Below are positions 44,559 through 53,831 of a stretch of DNA of 57,816 nucleotides, in pieces (within the stretch, counting starts at the first letter, position 1; every line of letters begins with the position of its first letter). The DNA comes from Candidatus Omnitrophota bacterium (GTDB lineage Bacteria > Omnitrophota > Gorgyraeia > B26-G9), in assembly GCA_016213925.1 (NCBI GenBank), contig JACQZH010000042.1, positions 1-57,816 of the forward strand, given 5' to 3'. The position numbers and the translations under genes were made by a program. The notes beneath the pieces are model-generated. The model had not been told where the DNA came from, did no database searches, and saw only the letters and a list, made by a program, of their open reading frames with translations.

Positions 44559-46009
44559 ACCAACCCTCGAATCGTCTTCATTATTTCCGCGCTCTCCTCA
44601 TCCAGCTTTTTCATTGAAGCCAAAATCTCTTTTGGCTCACGCAATACTGTTTCATCCTTTTTATGTGGATTCTTAACCGAGAGATCAAACGTGGTTTTAT
44701 CCACATCGGCCACACTCACAGTCCAAGAATTTTCCGAATCGGCTTTAGTCTTGTGTAGCTTTATAAAATCTGCCAGATCATTTTCATTAAGAGGGTTAGT
44801 CTTGCCAAGGTTTCGGTCAAGATTAAGCTGATAAAACCAAACCTTACGTGTCGGCACGCCTTTTTCAAAAAAAAGCACGACGGTCTTAACGCCAGCGCCA
44901 GTGAACGTGCCGCCGGGTAAATCAAGCACTGTATGAAGATTGCAACTCTCCAGCAAGAGCTTACGCAGGCTTGTCGAGGCGTTATCAGTGTTAGAAAGAA
45001 AAGTATTTTTGATTACCACACCAGCTCGACCGCCAGCTTTCAAGATTTTAATAAAATGCTGTAGGAATAAAATCGCGGTTTCACATGTCTTTATGGGAAA
45101 ATTCTGTTGCACCTACTCGCGTTCCTTACCGCCAAAGGGTGGATTGGCAAGGACGATTGTATAGCGGTCTTTTTCCTGAATATCCGCAAGGTTTTCAACC
45201 AGCGTATTTGTATGGACGATATTTGGCGCCTCAATGCCATGCAAAATCATGTTCATCGTGCCGATAATGTAGGCGAGTGATTTCTTTTCTTTGCCGTAAA
45301 AAGTATTTTTCTGGAGCGTTTGGGCATCTTTGGTTGTCAGGTTCTTTTTCGTCTTGAGATATTCGAAGGCTTCGCACAAGAAACCTGCGGATCCAACCGC
45401 GCCATCATAGATTTTATTGCCGATTTCAGGCGCGACCACCTTCACGATGGTTTTAATTAGCGGCCGGGGCGTGTAATACTCGCCGCCGTTTCTGCCCGCG
45501 TTTCCCATATTCTTAATCTTGTCCTCATACAAATGGGACATTTCATGCTTCTCGGCACTAGAACGGAAACGAAGCTCGTCAATTAAATTGATGACTTCGC
45601 GCAGGTTGTAGCCGCTTTGAATCTTGTTCTTAAGTTCGTTAAAGATTTCGCCAATTTTATATTCAATGGTGTCGGCACTCTCGGCATTGGTTTTAAACTT
45701 TTTTAGGTAGGGAAATAACTTGTGGTCGACAAAATCTTTCAAGTCATCGCCACCGAGGGCCTTGTGGTGGTCAAGTTTGCCGTCCTTACCCTTGGGAACA
45801 GCCCAGACTTCCCAGCGATATTCCGGGCTGATAATTCCCGTGTAGGTTTTGCCTCTTAACTCTGCCGCCGATTTCTTCTCCTGCTCCAGATCATCCAAAT
45901 ATTTCAGAAAAAGAATCCAAGAGGTCTGCTCCACATAATCCAGTTCACTACTGCAACCGGCATCTTTATGCAGGATATCGTCAATATTCTTAAAGGTTTG
46001 CTCAAACAT
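44555..46009 (-). pseudogene. hsdM: Type I methyltransferase hsdM with in-frame amber codon
   Basis: The N-terminal 298 codons (46009-45116) contain the HsdM helical domain, the SAM site DGAVGSAGFLCEAF and the catalytic NPPF (in IVLANPPFGGKERE). A TAG at 45115-45113 interrupts the reading frame; the next codon is GTG and the same frame continues for 185 codons, starting VQQNFPIKTCETAILFLQHF, which is normal HsdM sequence (usually VQQNFP-x-TGETA). So a single substitution, plus a Gly to Cys change six codons on, divides the gene. Re-initiation at the GTG could give two fragments. If the stop is real, the methylase is probably inactive. AGGACG precedes the ATG. Confidence 0.85.
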
Positions 46010-46078
46010 TAGCCGTCCTTCTCTGTTTTATATGCTTCCCAGTGACCACTACGTCCTCTTGATGGCACCGCCTAAACG

Positions 46079-47292
46079 TTATTTCCCAATTATTTCCCCA
46101 TGCCCACCTTTATCTGGGCCGGTACGACGAATTTGCCCCTTATTTTGCATTTTACTTAGATGATATTTTATGCCTTCTTCGGTCAGGCCGATAACCACTG
46201 ATAATTCCTTCCGGGTAATTTGCGGGTTTTTCCTTATTTCTTCGATAATTTTCTGGGTAGTTTTCTGGGTAGTTTTCTGGGTAGTATCCTGAGCCTTTTT
46301 AGGAGCACTCTCGGCCTCTGGCCGATAGAATGTCACAACAAATCCTGTCTTGATATTCTCAAATGTCACCCGCACGCCCGCGGCTTTACATTCATCAACA
46401 ATGCGCTTAAAACCAGAACCCCAGCGTTCAATGTCTTTTGCGTAATAAAAAGTGTCCGCAATCAACGGGTTGCGCGGGATGCTTTTCTCTCTGCCTTTAA
46501 TAAATTCCTCCGGCGAGTGGTCATAGGGAAACTGTCCGGGATTGTATATCTCAATTCTATTGCGATAAATTGCCAGCTCATTACCGGAAGGATTGTTGAA
46601 ATCGCGATGGCAGAGGGAATTGATAATGGCTTCCTTCATGGCGCGAATGGGAACCTCCGGAATTTCGACCCTCGTGCTACCGGAAAGATCAGCGCGCCAG
46701 TTGATGTGCTCTTTGACATAAGTTTCACATTGAATAATTATGTCAAAAAGAGTTCCCTTGAAAGATTGGATATCCAAAAACGTCGTCTTTTCATCCGTGG
46801 CAAAGACAGCCGCACGCACCTCAATGCGATTGTCTTTACAAAAGAGCGCTCGGCCCGCGTTAAGCAGTTTTTTACCACTGAGAAGGTGAAGTAATTCAGA
46901 CATCTCCGATCCCCATGCATAAATGTAGTTATTTTTCTTTTCTACTAAACGCCTCAGCTCATTAACCGAGAGTTTCTTGTCTTCCTCCCCAGAGCCGAAT
47001 ACACGCCATCCTGCCCGCTAACTTTAACAATAATGCAATCCTTGCCCTGTATCTTCTTGATCTGAATGTCTGGATGTACCTTGGGCTCAATCCAATCGCT
47101 GATAGCTTTTGAAATATCATGCGGGGTCGATTTACCGATCTGCTGTCCTAAAACGTTTCCATCGTCTTTAATCCCAAAATAGACCGTACCTTTACTGTGT
47201 TTATTCAGCATAGCCCCCAAGGAGATAATCGCCTCTTTGAGTTCCGATGTTGATTTCTTAAGTTCTACAATTTCGCTTTCTGTGAATTTCAT
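46079..47292 (-). pseudogene. Schlafen/AlbA_2 ATP-binding regulator, frameshifted
   Basis: Two reading frames make up one protein. The first (47292-46954) is the AlbA_2 DNA-binding domain (ESEIVELKKSTSELKEAI, KGTVYFGIKDDG). Near 46985-46990 the frame is lost, and family sequence resumes in a second frame (GEEDKKLSVNELRRLVE) that continues past MSELLHLLSGK to 46079. That part holds the HATPase-like segment (IRAMKEAIINSLCHRDFNNP, RNRIEIYNPGQFP), a TTQK tandem repeat and a winged helix (NPQITRKELSVVIGL). About seven residues at the GRAYIR position seem deleted. Such proteins are common regulators beside type I systems. AGGATG precedes its ATG. Confidence 0.8.
46249..46284. repeat. Three tandem 12-bp repeats in the Schlafen gene
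   Basis: TTTTCTGGGTAG is repeated three times exactly, encoding the TTQK repeat on the minus strand. It is a coding minisatellite likely to vary in copy number. Confidence 0.85.
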
Positions 47293-47330
47293 ATGTCATC
47301 CTTTTTTGCCCTTCTTTGTGCTCAATCTTA

Positions 47331-47359
47331 TTTACAAAAAGGGTATAAAACATTATAAT
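47331..47359 (+). promoter_or_regulatory. Promoter of the plus-strand zinc protein gene
   Basis: TTTACA (47331-47336), 17 bp, TATAAT (47354-47359), about 50 bases before the ATG at 47412. It lies in the divergent gap between the defence cluster and the integrative element. Confidence 0.75.
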
Positions 47360-47411
47360 ATAAAAGATTAGGCATTGCTATCAAAATTTGCTGGATACAA
47401 AACGTAAATCC

Positions 47412-48506
47412 ATGAAAAATACACCGGAAAAAGATAATTTCACATATATCCATGACGACTATGAGGACTGCAATTTTTGCGCCCAGAAATACAAGGGCTA
47501 CAGCGTCTTCAAGTATTCGGGTGGCAGAAGCATTGATATAGAGTTCTGCCCCAAGAAAATGGACGCATTAGGCATCGTTGTGGACGCGGCATATTCGATG
47601 ACATATTACGAAGTCAAGCATCCGAAACTGTTCAAAAATCAAGGCATACCTGATGACATTCCATCATACGCTGATTATTTAAAATATGAGAATTTTATGC
47701 ATGACAAAGATAAAAAAGGATGCCTTGCGCTTATAAATAAAAAGGTTGCCGCTAAAAAGAACGGAGTTTTTCAGATCAAAACGATTCCTCTTAATAAAGA
47801 ATATCTGGATAATTGCATTGCTAATAAACAGGAAATGATTTTCTTAGGGCTACATGTACAATTAAGCAAAATCAGCGTCGCCAAGATAAACAAAGATGCT
47901 CCGCATGGAAGCGGCATTGACGAATACAAGGACATTAAGGACATTGATGAGCAAACAAAAAAGATCATCATGGGCCTAAGGCCGGAACGGCTTTATCACA
48001 TTCTCACTGCTTATCATACGCAAGAAACATTTGATGAGGGCGATGTCGAGAATTTTCTTACGGGATCAAAGGACTTCATTGAAGAAATAGATGAGGTCAT
48101 TCATTTCAAAGATTCTGATTTCAAGACGCTACTGGATAAAATGGCGCGTCTTTGCTTTTTGTGGAGAGACAAGCAGGACGTCTCGTCAGAATTTATAAAA
48201 GAGGCGAACGACTTCATTCTCCTCAGACGCAAAACGGAATATAACCCGATAGTCGAATTTATCGGGGTTTTCTTTGATGATTTAATCAGCGACGTCATCG
48301 CAAATAACCGGCTTATCGAGTGCAAGCATTGCCATTTATTGGCGGCTTATTTTCGCAATAAGAAGTTTTGTAGCAAGGCAACCGATGGCCGCAATTGCTT
48401 CGGAAGGCATCACAGCAAACAAGATTACCTGCGTCACAAAGGGAAAAGACTACCCGTAAAGCGGGCATGGATCAAAAAAGCTCGGCGAGAAATCCCCGGA
48501 TATTAG
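47412..48506 (+). CDS. Unknown protein with C-terminal zinc-finger-like Cys cluster
   Basis: A 364-residue soluble protein that I cannot assign. Residues about 10-25 have CNFCAQKYKG. The middle is helical and charged. The C-terminus holds ECKHCHLLAAYFRNKKFC, then a further Cys in GRNCFGRHHSKQDYLRHK, a pattern like the treble-clef or CGNR-type zinc fingers that end some DNA-binding regulators. The ATG at 47412 is preferred over a TTG 24 bases upstream. A consensus promoter precedes it. It is divergent from the Schlafen-hsd operon and could regulate either side. A hairpin with T-run follows it at 48617-48646. Confidence 0.6.
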   Translation: MKNTPEKDNFTYIHDDYEDCNFCAQKYKGYSVFKYSGGRSIDIEFCPKKMDALGIVVDAAYSMTYYEVKHPKLFKNQGIPDDIPSYADYLKYENFMHDKDKKGCLALINKKVAAKKNGVFQIKTIPLNKEYLDNCIANKQEMIFLGLHVQLSKISVAKINKDAPHGSGIDEYKDIKDIDEQTKKIIMGLRPERLYHILTAYHTQETFDEGDVENFLTGSKDFIEEIDEVIHFKDSDFKTLLDKMARLCFLWRDKQDVSSEFIKEANDFILLRRKTEYNPIVEFIGVFFDDLISDVIANNRLIECKHCHLLAAYFRNKKFCSKATDGRNCFGRHHSKQDYLRHKGKRLPVKRAWIKKARREIPGY

Positions 48507-48616
48507 CTCAACCATACAGAAACACCCCCTCTTTAAGATTTTTCTTTATATAAAGAAAATCGCAAAAATCCCGTCGTTTATCAATCTACAACATTTCTAA
48601 AACTACGCTAAACTTT

Positions 48617-48646
48617 ACTCTGTAAGCAGGATTTACAGAGTTTTTT
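48617..48646 (+). terminator. Hairpin with T-run before the small conserved gene
   Basis: ACTCTGTAA (48617-48625) and TTACAGAGT (48633-48641) form a perfect 9-bp stem with a 7-nt loop, followed by TTTTTT. It would end the transcript of the zinc protein, but it lies only 6-11 bases before the ATG at 48652. Confidence 0.75.
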
Positions 48647-48651
48647 ATTTT

Positions 48652-48858
48652 ATGGCAATGTTTGCCAAGCAGTTTAGCGGATCGAAAATGTTATCCAAAC
48701 AGGCAATCGAAGAATTTCAGGAAATCTACTTAAAGACCTACGGCAGAGAGCTGTCGTTTGATGATGCCGCGGAGCAGGCGCATCAGCTCATCCGCTTTTT
48801 AAAGTTCGCTTTAGGGTATCCGTTAGACTACCAGACAAAGGACGTGAATGATGAATGA
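48652..48858 (+). CDS. Small conserved protein of mobile elements
   Basis: A 68-residue protein. From residue 13 it reads MLSKQAIEEFQEIYLKTYG and continues with FDDAAEQAHQLIRFLKFA, which resembles a small family often found in integrative elements and in candidate-phylum bacteria, typically starting MLS and made of two helices. Function unknown; replication control or antirepressor roles are possible. The ATG at 48652 has no ribosome-binding site and sits directly after a terminator-like hairpin; the ATG at 48688 fits the family start better. The end overlaps the helicase gene by 11 bases, so translation of the two is coupled. Confidence 0.6.
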   Translation: MAMFAKQFSGSKMLSKQAIEEFQEIYLKTYGRELSFDDAAEQAHQLIRFLKFALGYPLDYQTKDVNDE

Positions 48859-50896
48859 CCAGCGTATCAGCAAGATCTACGATTACAAGGACGCGGCCGG
48901 AGGCCTTGTTTTTCAGGTCGTCCGGTTTGAGCCAAAGGGCTTTTCACAAAGGCGGCCGTTCAATGACGGCTTTGCTTGGGGATTAACCGAGGGTTGGTAT
49001 CAAAAGAACGGTCAGGCGAATAATTATTACAGGATCAAAGACGAGCCCGCGAACAAGTCAACGCCGCCCCTCTCTGATGCGGTCTGGTTTGATGCTGTGG
49101 ATCCGGTTCTTTATCGCTTGCAGGAGGTGATGCGAGGCATTCAGGATTGTGAGACGATCTTTATTTGTGAAGGCGAGAAGGACGCGGACAATCTCGCCGG
49201 GTTAGGCTTTATCGCGACATCTTGCCCTACCGAGGCATTGCATGGATGCTGTGAGGCCGTGGTCATAGCCGACAAGGATGAGCCGGGACGAATACACGCC
49301 CATACAATAGCAGGCAGTCTTTGCGCGACGGGCATTCTGGTTAAGCTCATCGAACTGCCCGATATTGATGGCACACCGGTCAAAGATGTTTCGGATTGGT
49401 TAACCGCTGGCGGAACGCACGCGGCTTTTCTTGATCTCTTAAAGCAATGCCCGCACTGGACACCTTCACAAATAGATACCAATGCTTCTATCGCTCCGGA
49501 CTTACAAAACCTCATCAGTCAATACGGCGATCCATATTATCTGAGCAAGGACGGCGCTGTTACAGCTCTAAATCAAGCATTTTGGGCAAGCCTGCATCAA
49601 GCAGAACACATTCAACTCTTTGAGCCTGATGAACGGGAATTTTATCGCTACAATCCGGAAAGCGGACTCTATAGCGTTATTTCAGAAGACACAATCAAGC
49701 AGGAAATAGCCGCACGCATTCTTGATGTATCGCGAGAGCAAGGCTTGCCGTCACTTGAACGTAAACGAACCAACAGCAGTCAGAATCATATCGTGGCCCA
49801 GCTTAAAGGCATCAGCGAAAAAAAGAACGCCTTTCGTCGCGACAATACGATCGTTCATCTGGCCAATGGAGTGATCGTGTTTAAGAATAACGGCGAGGCG
49901 GACTTTTGCTCCTTCTCTCCTGATTACTGTTCACGCAACCAGTGTCCAATCCCTTTTGACGCCTCGGCGAAATGCGACCGGTTCTTTGATGAACTTCTTA
50001 TTCCGTCCGTTTCCGCTGATGACGCGCTTCTCTTGCAGAAATACACCGGTCTTTGTCTTTTGGGCAATAACCTCATCCAGAAACTGCTCATCCTTGACGG
50101 CAAGCCCGGGCGCGGCAAATCAACCTTGGCCTTGATCATTCAGAAGCTGGTTGGGCAGATCAATGTCACGGAACTACGCACTCGGCACCTTAGCGAGCGT
50201 TTCGAACTGTTCCGTTATCTTAAAAAGAATCTTCTTGTGGGCGTGGACGTGCCGGGCCAGTTTCTTTCAGAAAAAGGCGCTTATGTTATCAAAGGATTGG
50301 TTGGCGGAGATTGGTTTGATGCAGAGCAGAAATGCGGCACAGGAAGTTTTCCGTTTCAGGGCAATTTCTGTATCCTGATCACTTCCAATTCGCGTTTGCA
50401 GGTGCGCCTTGACGGTGATACCGGCGCATGGAAAAGACGGCTACTGATCATTCGATTCGAAGCACCTGCGCCTGCAAAAAAGATTCCGCACTTTGATGAC
50501 TTACTGATTCAGGAAGAAGGCAGTGGCATTCTTAACTGGGCATTGCAGGGATTGGGCCTGCTTCTTAAGGACATTCAGACCGGCGGCGACATTAAATTGT
50601 CAAAGGCACAGGATAAAATCGTTGAGGGCTTGCTTGCTGAAAGCGACAGCTTACGGCACTTCCTTATAGAGAATGTTGTTCAGGATGAGGAAGCGGACCT
50701 TTCAACTACGGAGATCGTGGAGGCTTATGCCGAGTATTGCCCTTTAAAGGGATGGAACCCCAAGCCTATTACCGTGATTCACCGTGAGCTCGAAAGTTTA
50801 ATGCTGGAATTGTTTGGGACGTCAAAATCACACTCGATAAAGCGGGACGACAAAAGCACCAAGGGTTTTCGCCGGGTTGCGTTTAAGGACAAGTGA
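48848..50896 (+). CDS. TOPRIM / SF3 (D5-like) helicase replication protein
   Basis: A 682-residue element replication protein. Residues about 98-180 are a TOPRIM-like domain (ETIFICEGEKDADNLAGLG and VVIADKDEPG). A D5_N-type region follows, and the SF3 helicase has Walker A LDGKPGRGKST near 420, LLVGVDVPGQF (Walker B type) and CILITSNSRLQV (motif C). A winged helix ends the protein (TTEIVEAYAEYCPLKGW). Proteins of this plan replicate phages, plasmids and integrative elements, joining primase and helicase. The primase zinc finger is missing here and is encoded by the next gene. The coding sequence is by eye more GC-rich than the chromosome genes. Confidence 0.9.
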   Translation: MMNDQRISKIYDYKDAAGGLVFQVVRFEPKGFSQRRPFNDGFAWGLTEGWYQKNGQANNYYRIKDEPANKSTPPLSDAVWFDAVDPVLYRLQEVMRGIQDCETIFICEGEKDADNLAGLGFIATSCPTEALHGCCEAVVIADKDEPGRIHAHTIAGSLCATGILVKLIELPDIDGTPVKDVSDWLTAGGTHAAFLDLLKQCPHWTPSQIDTNASIAPDLQNLISQYGDPYYLSKDGAVTALNQAFWASLHQAEHIQLFEPDEREFYRYNPESGLYSVISEDTIKQEIAARILDVSREQGLPSLERKRTNSSQNHIVAQLKGISEKKNAFRRDNTIVHLANGVIVFKNNGEADFCSFSPDYCSRNQCPIPFDASAKCDRFFDELLIPSVSADDALLLQKYTGLCLLGNNLIQKLLILDGKPGRGKSTLALIIQKLVGQINVTELRTRHLSERFELFRYLKKNLLVGVDVPGQFLSEKGAYVIKGLVGGDWFDAEQKCGTGSFPFQGNFCILITSNSRLQVRLDGDTGAWKRRLLIIRFEAPAPAKKIPHFDDLLIQEEGSGILNWALQGLGLLLKDIQTGGDIKLSKAQDKIVEGLLAESDSLRHFLIENVVQDEEADLSTTEIVEAYAEYCPLKGWNPKPITVIHRELESLMLELFGTSKSHSIKRDDKSTKGFRRVAFKDK

Positions 50897-50897
50897 T

Positions 50898-51347
50898 ATG
50901 GGCTTAGATCTGTCCAGGTTAGAGAAAGTAAAGCGCCGGGGTTCAAACACAATAGCGCGCTGTCCGGCTTGCGCTGAATCAGGGAGTGACCGCAAGGGTG
51001 AGCATTTATTGATTAACGCTGCTGGTCAATTTGGCTGTGTCTTGTTCCCCGGGCAGAATGGCCAACAGCACCGCCAGCGCATATTTGAGTTGGCAGGGGT
51101 CAAAGAAACGACAAGCAAAGGCTTTGAAGTCAGGAAACCCCTCTCTCCTCCAGCAGGTGCTTCGGTTATTCAGAAGGATATTCTGGGACATTTGGGACGC
51201 ATCCCATCAACTCACGCCCGAAAGAGTTTTGAAAATCATCTAAGTGAAAAAGAGTATAAAGCGCAAGAAGAACCGACTGATAGTGTCCCAAGCGTCCCAG
51301 AGAGTGAGAATGACTGTTTAGACGAGTTGGGGCCAAGACCATTTTGA
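50898..51347 (+). CDS. Detached primase-type zinc-finger protein
   Basis: A 149-residue protein. Residues about 10-60 contain ARCPACAESGSDRKGEHL, then AAGQFGCVLFPGQNGQQHRQRI, the Cys/His arrangement of CHC2-like primase zinc fingers (C-x2-C ... C ... H). The rest is low-complexity and charged. It starts one base after the helicase stop, with AGGA as ribosome-binding site (ATG 50898 rather than the frame's earlier codon), so it is produced together with the TOPRIM/helicase and likely completes the primase. This split arrangement is notable but seen in other elements. Confidence 0.75.
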   Translation: MGLDLSRLEKVKRRGSNTIARCPACAESGSDRKGEHLLINAAGQFGCVLFPGQNGQQHRQRIFELAGVKETTSKGFEVRKPLSPPAGASVIQKDILGHLGRIPSTHARKSFENHLSEKEYKAQEEPTDSVPSVPESENDCLDELGPRPF

Positions 51348-51361
51348 AAGGAGATTTATTC

Positions 51362-52030
51362 ATGTCCACAAAGAAACAGATCGAGGCAAACAAACAGAAC
51401 GCGCTTGTGTCAACCGGGCCGGTGACGGCTGAGGGCAAGGCTCTTGTGTCACAGAACGCTGTTAAGCACGGCATCTTCGCCCGGGATTTGATTATCACAT
51501 CGGGCGATGGTAAGGAAGATAAGCAGGAGTATAACGAGCTTTTAGACGGCCTTATCGTAAGCCTTGCCCCTTCCGGACAGATAGAGTGCCTATTGGTTGA
51601 AAAGATAGCCGCTGATTACTGGCGCCTGCGCCGAGTATTGCGTTTTGAAACCGGCAGTATTCGTAAGCAACTCGATACGGCAATCGATGATTACTATAAT
51701 AAAATGGACTACTTTGGCAACAAAGAGCACAAAACCAATAAGGAAATTAACAAGGAAATGGCCTCTTGTAGGACAAACAATGACAAGCCCCGGATTGCCG
51801 AGCTGAAACAGGCCAAGCGTAAAAACAAGTACGCCGAGGAAGTTACAGTCAAAATAAGCAGTTTGCCTGCCGCGGAGGATTGGGACAAGGTCATCAAGTA
51901 TGAGAAGGCAGTCCAGCGGTCAATATTACAGAACCTTGCCCTATTGAAACGCCTGCAATCTATGCGATTAACAAAAAGAATTCTTTTTTATGAAACGCTC
52001 GGCGCCCGATATAGGCGACAAACTACTTGA
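51362..52030 (+). CDS. Conserved protein of the STGPKTAEGK family
   Basis: A 222-residue protein. The N-terminus has the recognisable signature QIEANKQNALVSTGPVTAEGKALVS and NAVKHGIFARDL; I split it here to keep to short quotes. Proteins with this motif are frequent in planctomycetes, verrucomicrobia and other lineages, often next to transposases or in mobile DNA, with unknown function. The remainder is helical and basic, consistent with nucleic-acid binding. AAGGAG stands 8 bases before the ATG at 51362, which is preferred to a TTG that overlaps the preceding gene. Confidence 0.7.
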   Translation: MSTKKQIEANKQNALVSTGPVTAEGKALVSQNAVKHGIFARDLIITSGDGKEDKQEYNELLDGLIVSLAPSGQIECLLVEKIAADYWRLRRVLRFETGSIRKQLDTAIDDYYNKMDYFGNKEHKTNKEINKEMASCRTNNDKPRIAELKQAKRKNKYAEEVTVKISSLPAAEDWDKVIKYEKAVQRSILQNLALLKRLQSMRLTKRILFYETLGARYRRQTT

Positions 52031-52083
52031 ACCAATCGGGAACACAAGTTATAATGTTTTATAACCTTAAAGGAGAGAAACCT

Positions 52084-52260
52084 ATGCCTGAATATTTAAA
52101 AATCCATGAAGCGGCGGACCTGCTTAAGATCACCAAGCAGACATTGCGCAATTGGGATAAGCAGGGCAAGCTAACGCCTCACCGCCATCCTCTCAACAAT
52201 TACCGTCTGTATAAGAAGTCTGATTTGATTAAGCTTTTAAACAAGATCGAGAAGAAATGA
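52084..52260 (+). CDS. MerR-type HTH protein, probable excisionase
   Basis: A 58-residue single-domain helix-turn-helix protein: LKIHEAADLLKITKQTLRNW followed by the wing GKLTPHRHPLNNYRLY. This is the MerR/excisionase-type fold with no effector domain. AAAGGAG stands 8 bases before the ATG 52084. Its stop overlaps the recombinase start by four bases (ATGA), so it is coupled to the integrase and probably acts as its directionality factor or as a regulator of the pair. Confidence 0.85.
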   Translation: MPEYLKIHEAADLLKITKQTLRNWDKQGKLTPHRHPLNNYRLYKKSDLIKLLNKIEKK

Positions 52261-53831
52261 TCGCCAAGCCCGTCAGATATTTTCTTTACGCCCGCAAGTC
52301 ATCGGAGAACGAAGACAAACAGGTCGCCTCCGTCCCCTCACAGATCGAAGAGCTCAAGAAGCTTGCCCAAGAGATGAATCTAAACATCGTTGAAATCTTC
52401 ACCGAGGAGAAATCTGCCAAGGCCCCGGGACGTCCGGTCTTTAGTCAGATGATCGCGGATATTCACAAAGGCCGCGCCGAGGGCATTCTTTGCTGGAAAT
52501 TAGACCGTCTGGCGCGTAACCCAATCGACGGCGGCACGATTAGCTGGATGCTTCAGCAATCGATTATCCGGCATATTCAAACATTCCAGCGCGCCTATCA
52601 CCCCACAGACAATGTTCTGATGATGAATCTTGAATTTGGCATGGCCAATCAATTCATTCTCGATTTAAGCGTTAACACCAAGCGCGGACAAAGAAATAAA
52701 ATTCAACAAGGCTGGCTTCCGCACAAGCCGCCGTTCGGATATCTCAACAATCTTTACAATCAACCGGATAAGCCGCCGATCTACCCTGACCCGGTATCTT
52801 TCCCGATCATGAAGAAACTTTGGGCGATTCTTTTGGAGAAACGCTGTTCCATTGACAAACTTTTTGATATCGCTCACGGGATGGGCCTAAAGATGGCTAA
52901 GGGCGCTAAGATGTCGAGCCATAACTTCTACCTGCTCTTTCGTAATCCCTTCTATTACGGCGCGTTTCTTTGGAATGACGAGGTATATCCGGGAAAGCAT
53001 GAGCCTATGATCACCAAGATAGAGTTTGATTTAGCACAAAAAATCATAAATAGCCGGAGTTTTCCTCGGGAGCAAACACACACTTTTGCCTTCACCGGCC
53101 TGATGCGTTGCGGAGAATGCGGGGCTTATATTACCGCTGAGGAAAAGTTTAAACACTTAAAGAATGGCGGCACAAATCATCACACTTATTATCGTTGCAC
53201 AAAAAGGATCAAGCGGGATTGCTCCGAGCCGCCTATACGATTAGAGGATCTTGAGAATCAGATCCGTGACATTTTAGGCAAAATAACCATACCGCCGCAA
53301 TTCCGGGATTGGGCGATAAAACAACTTAAAGTTGATCAATCAAAAGAAATAGTCGACCGCGATGAAATCACCAAGGCGCACCGGCATAATCTGGATGCCT
53401 GCGCGAAAAAATTGGACGCGCTTTTTAATATGCGCTTAAACGAAGAAATCGGGCCCGATGAGTACGCTAAGAAAAAAGACGATCTATTGCGGGAAAAGCA
53501 AAAATATGAGGAGTTAATCGGTGATACTCAGCAGAGGATCGAAACTTGGTTAGAACGGGCTGACAAAGCCTTCACTTTCGCTCAAACCGCTCAAAACCGC
53601 TTCGAAACGGGCACTTTGGAGGACAAGCGGTATGTTCTCTCGTGTTTAGGTTCGAACCTCGTCCTGACGGGCAAACAACTGCGATTTCAGGTCGACAAAA
53701 GCCTTGCTCTCTTCCAAGAGGTTGCCCCAGACGTACAAAGCCTCCACAACCGGTTAGAACCGACGCAACTCGTTGATTCTACGACCGATTGGGAGGCTTT
53801 ATATGCTCAAAATAAAAAATGGGGTGGATGA
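52257..53831 (+). CDS. Large serine recombinase (integrase)
   Basis: A 524-residue large serine recombinase. The resolvase domain starts YFLYARKSSEN, with Ser15 as the likely nucleophile (R-x-S), and includes GILCWKLDRLARNP. The recombinase domain has GWLPHKPPFGYLNN. A zinc ribbon (FTGLMRCGECGAYIT and YRCTKRIKRDC) and a long coiled coil (about 370-450) follow. It should integrate and excise the element by attP x attB exchange. Its last four codons lie within the 3' end of the tRNA-His gene, so the host attachment sequence supplies its C-terminus. This marks the right end of the element. Confidence 0.93.
   Translation: MIAKPVRYFLYARKSSENEDKQVASVPSQIEELKKLAQEMNLNIVEIFTEEKSAKAPGRPVFSQMIADIHKGRAEGILCWKLDRLARNPIDGGTISWMLQQSIIRHIQTFQRAYHPTDNVLMMNLEFGMANQFILDLSVNTKRGQRNKIQQGWLPHKPPFGYLNNLYNQPDKPPIYPDPVSFPIMKKLWAILLEKRCSIDKLFDIAHGMGLKMAKGAKMSSHNFYLLFRNPFYYGAFLWNDEVYPGKHEPMITKIEFDLAQKIINSRSFPREQTHTFAFTGLMRCGECGAYITAEEKFKHLKNGGTNHHTYYRCTKRIKRDCSEPPIRLEDLENQIRDILGKITIPPQFRDWAIKQLKVDQSKEIVDRDEITKAHRHNLDACAKKLDALFNMRLNEEIGPDEYAKKKDDLLREKQKYEELIGDTQQRIETWLERADKAFTFAQTAQNRFETGTLEDKRYVLSCLGSNLVLTGKQLRFQVDKSLALFQEVAPDVQSLHNRLEPTQLVDSTTDWEALYAQNKKWGG
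53820..53831. other. Attachment site overlap (attR) of the integrative element
   Basis: The 3' end of tRNA-His and the stop codon region of the serine recombinase coincide here. Integration into a tRNA 3' end usually leaves a partial copy at the far end of the element. In this window I find only the 9-base match AAATGGGGT near 31738, too short to prove the left end. Confidence 0.6.

Noticed and set aside
45113..45115. Amber codon reassigned to an amino acid in this organism
   Set aside because: TAG is used as an ordinary stop elsewhere, for example at the end of the HD gene at 31942, so a nonsense mutation is simpler.
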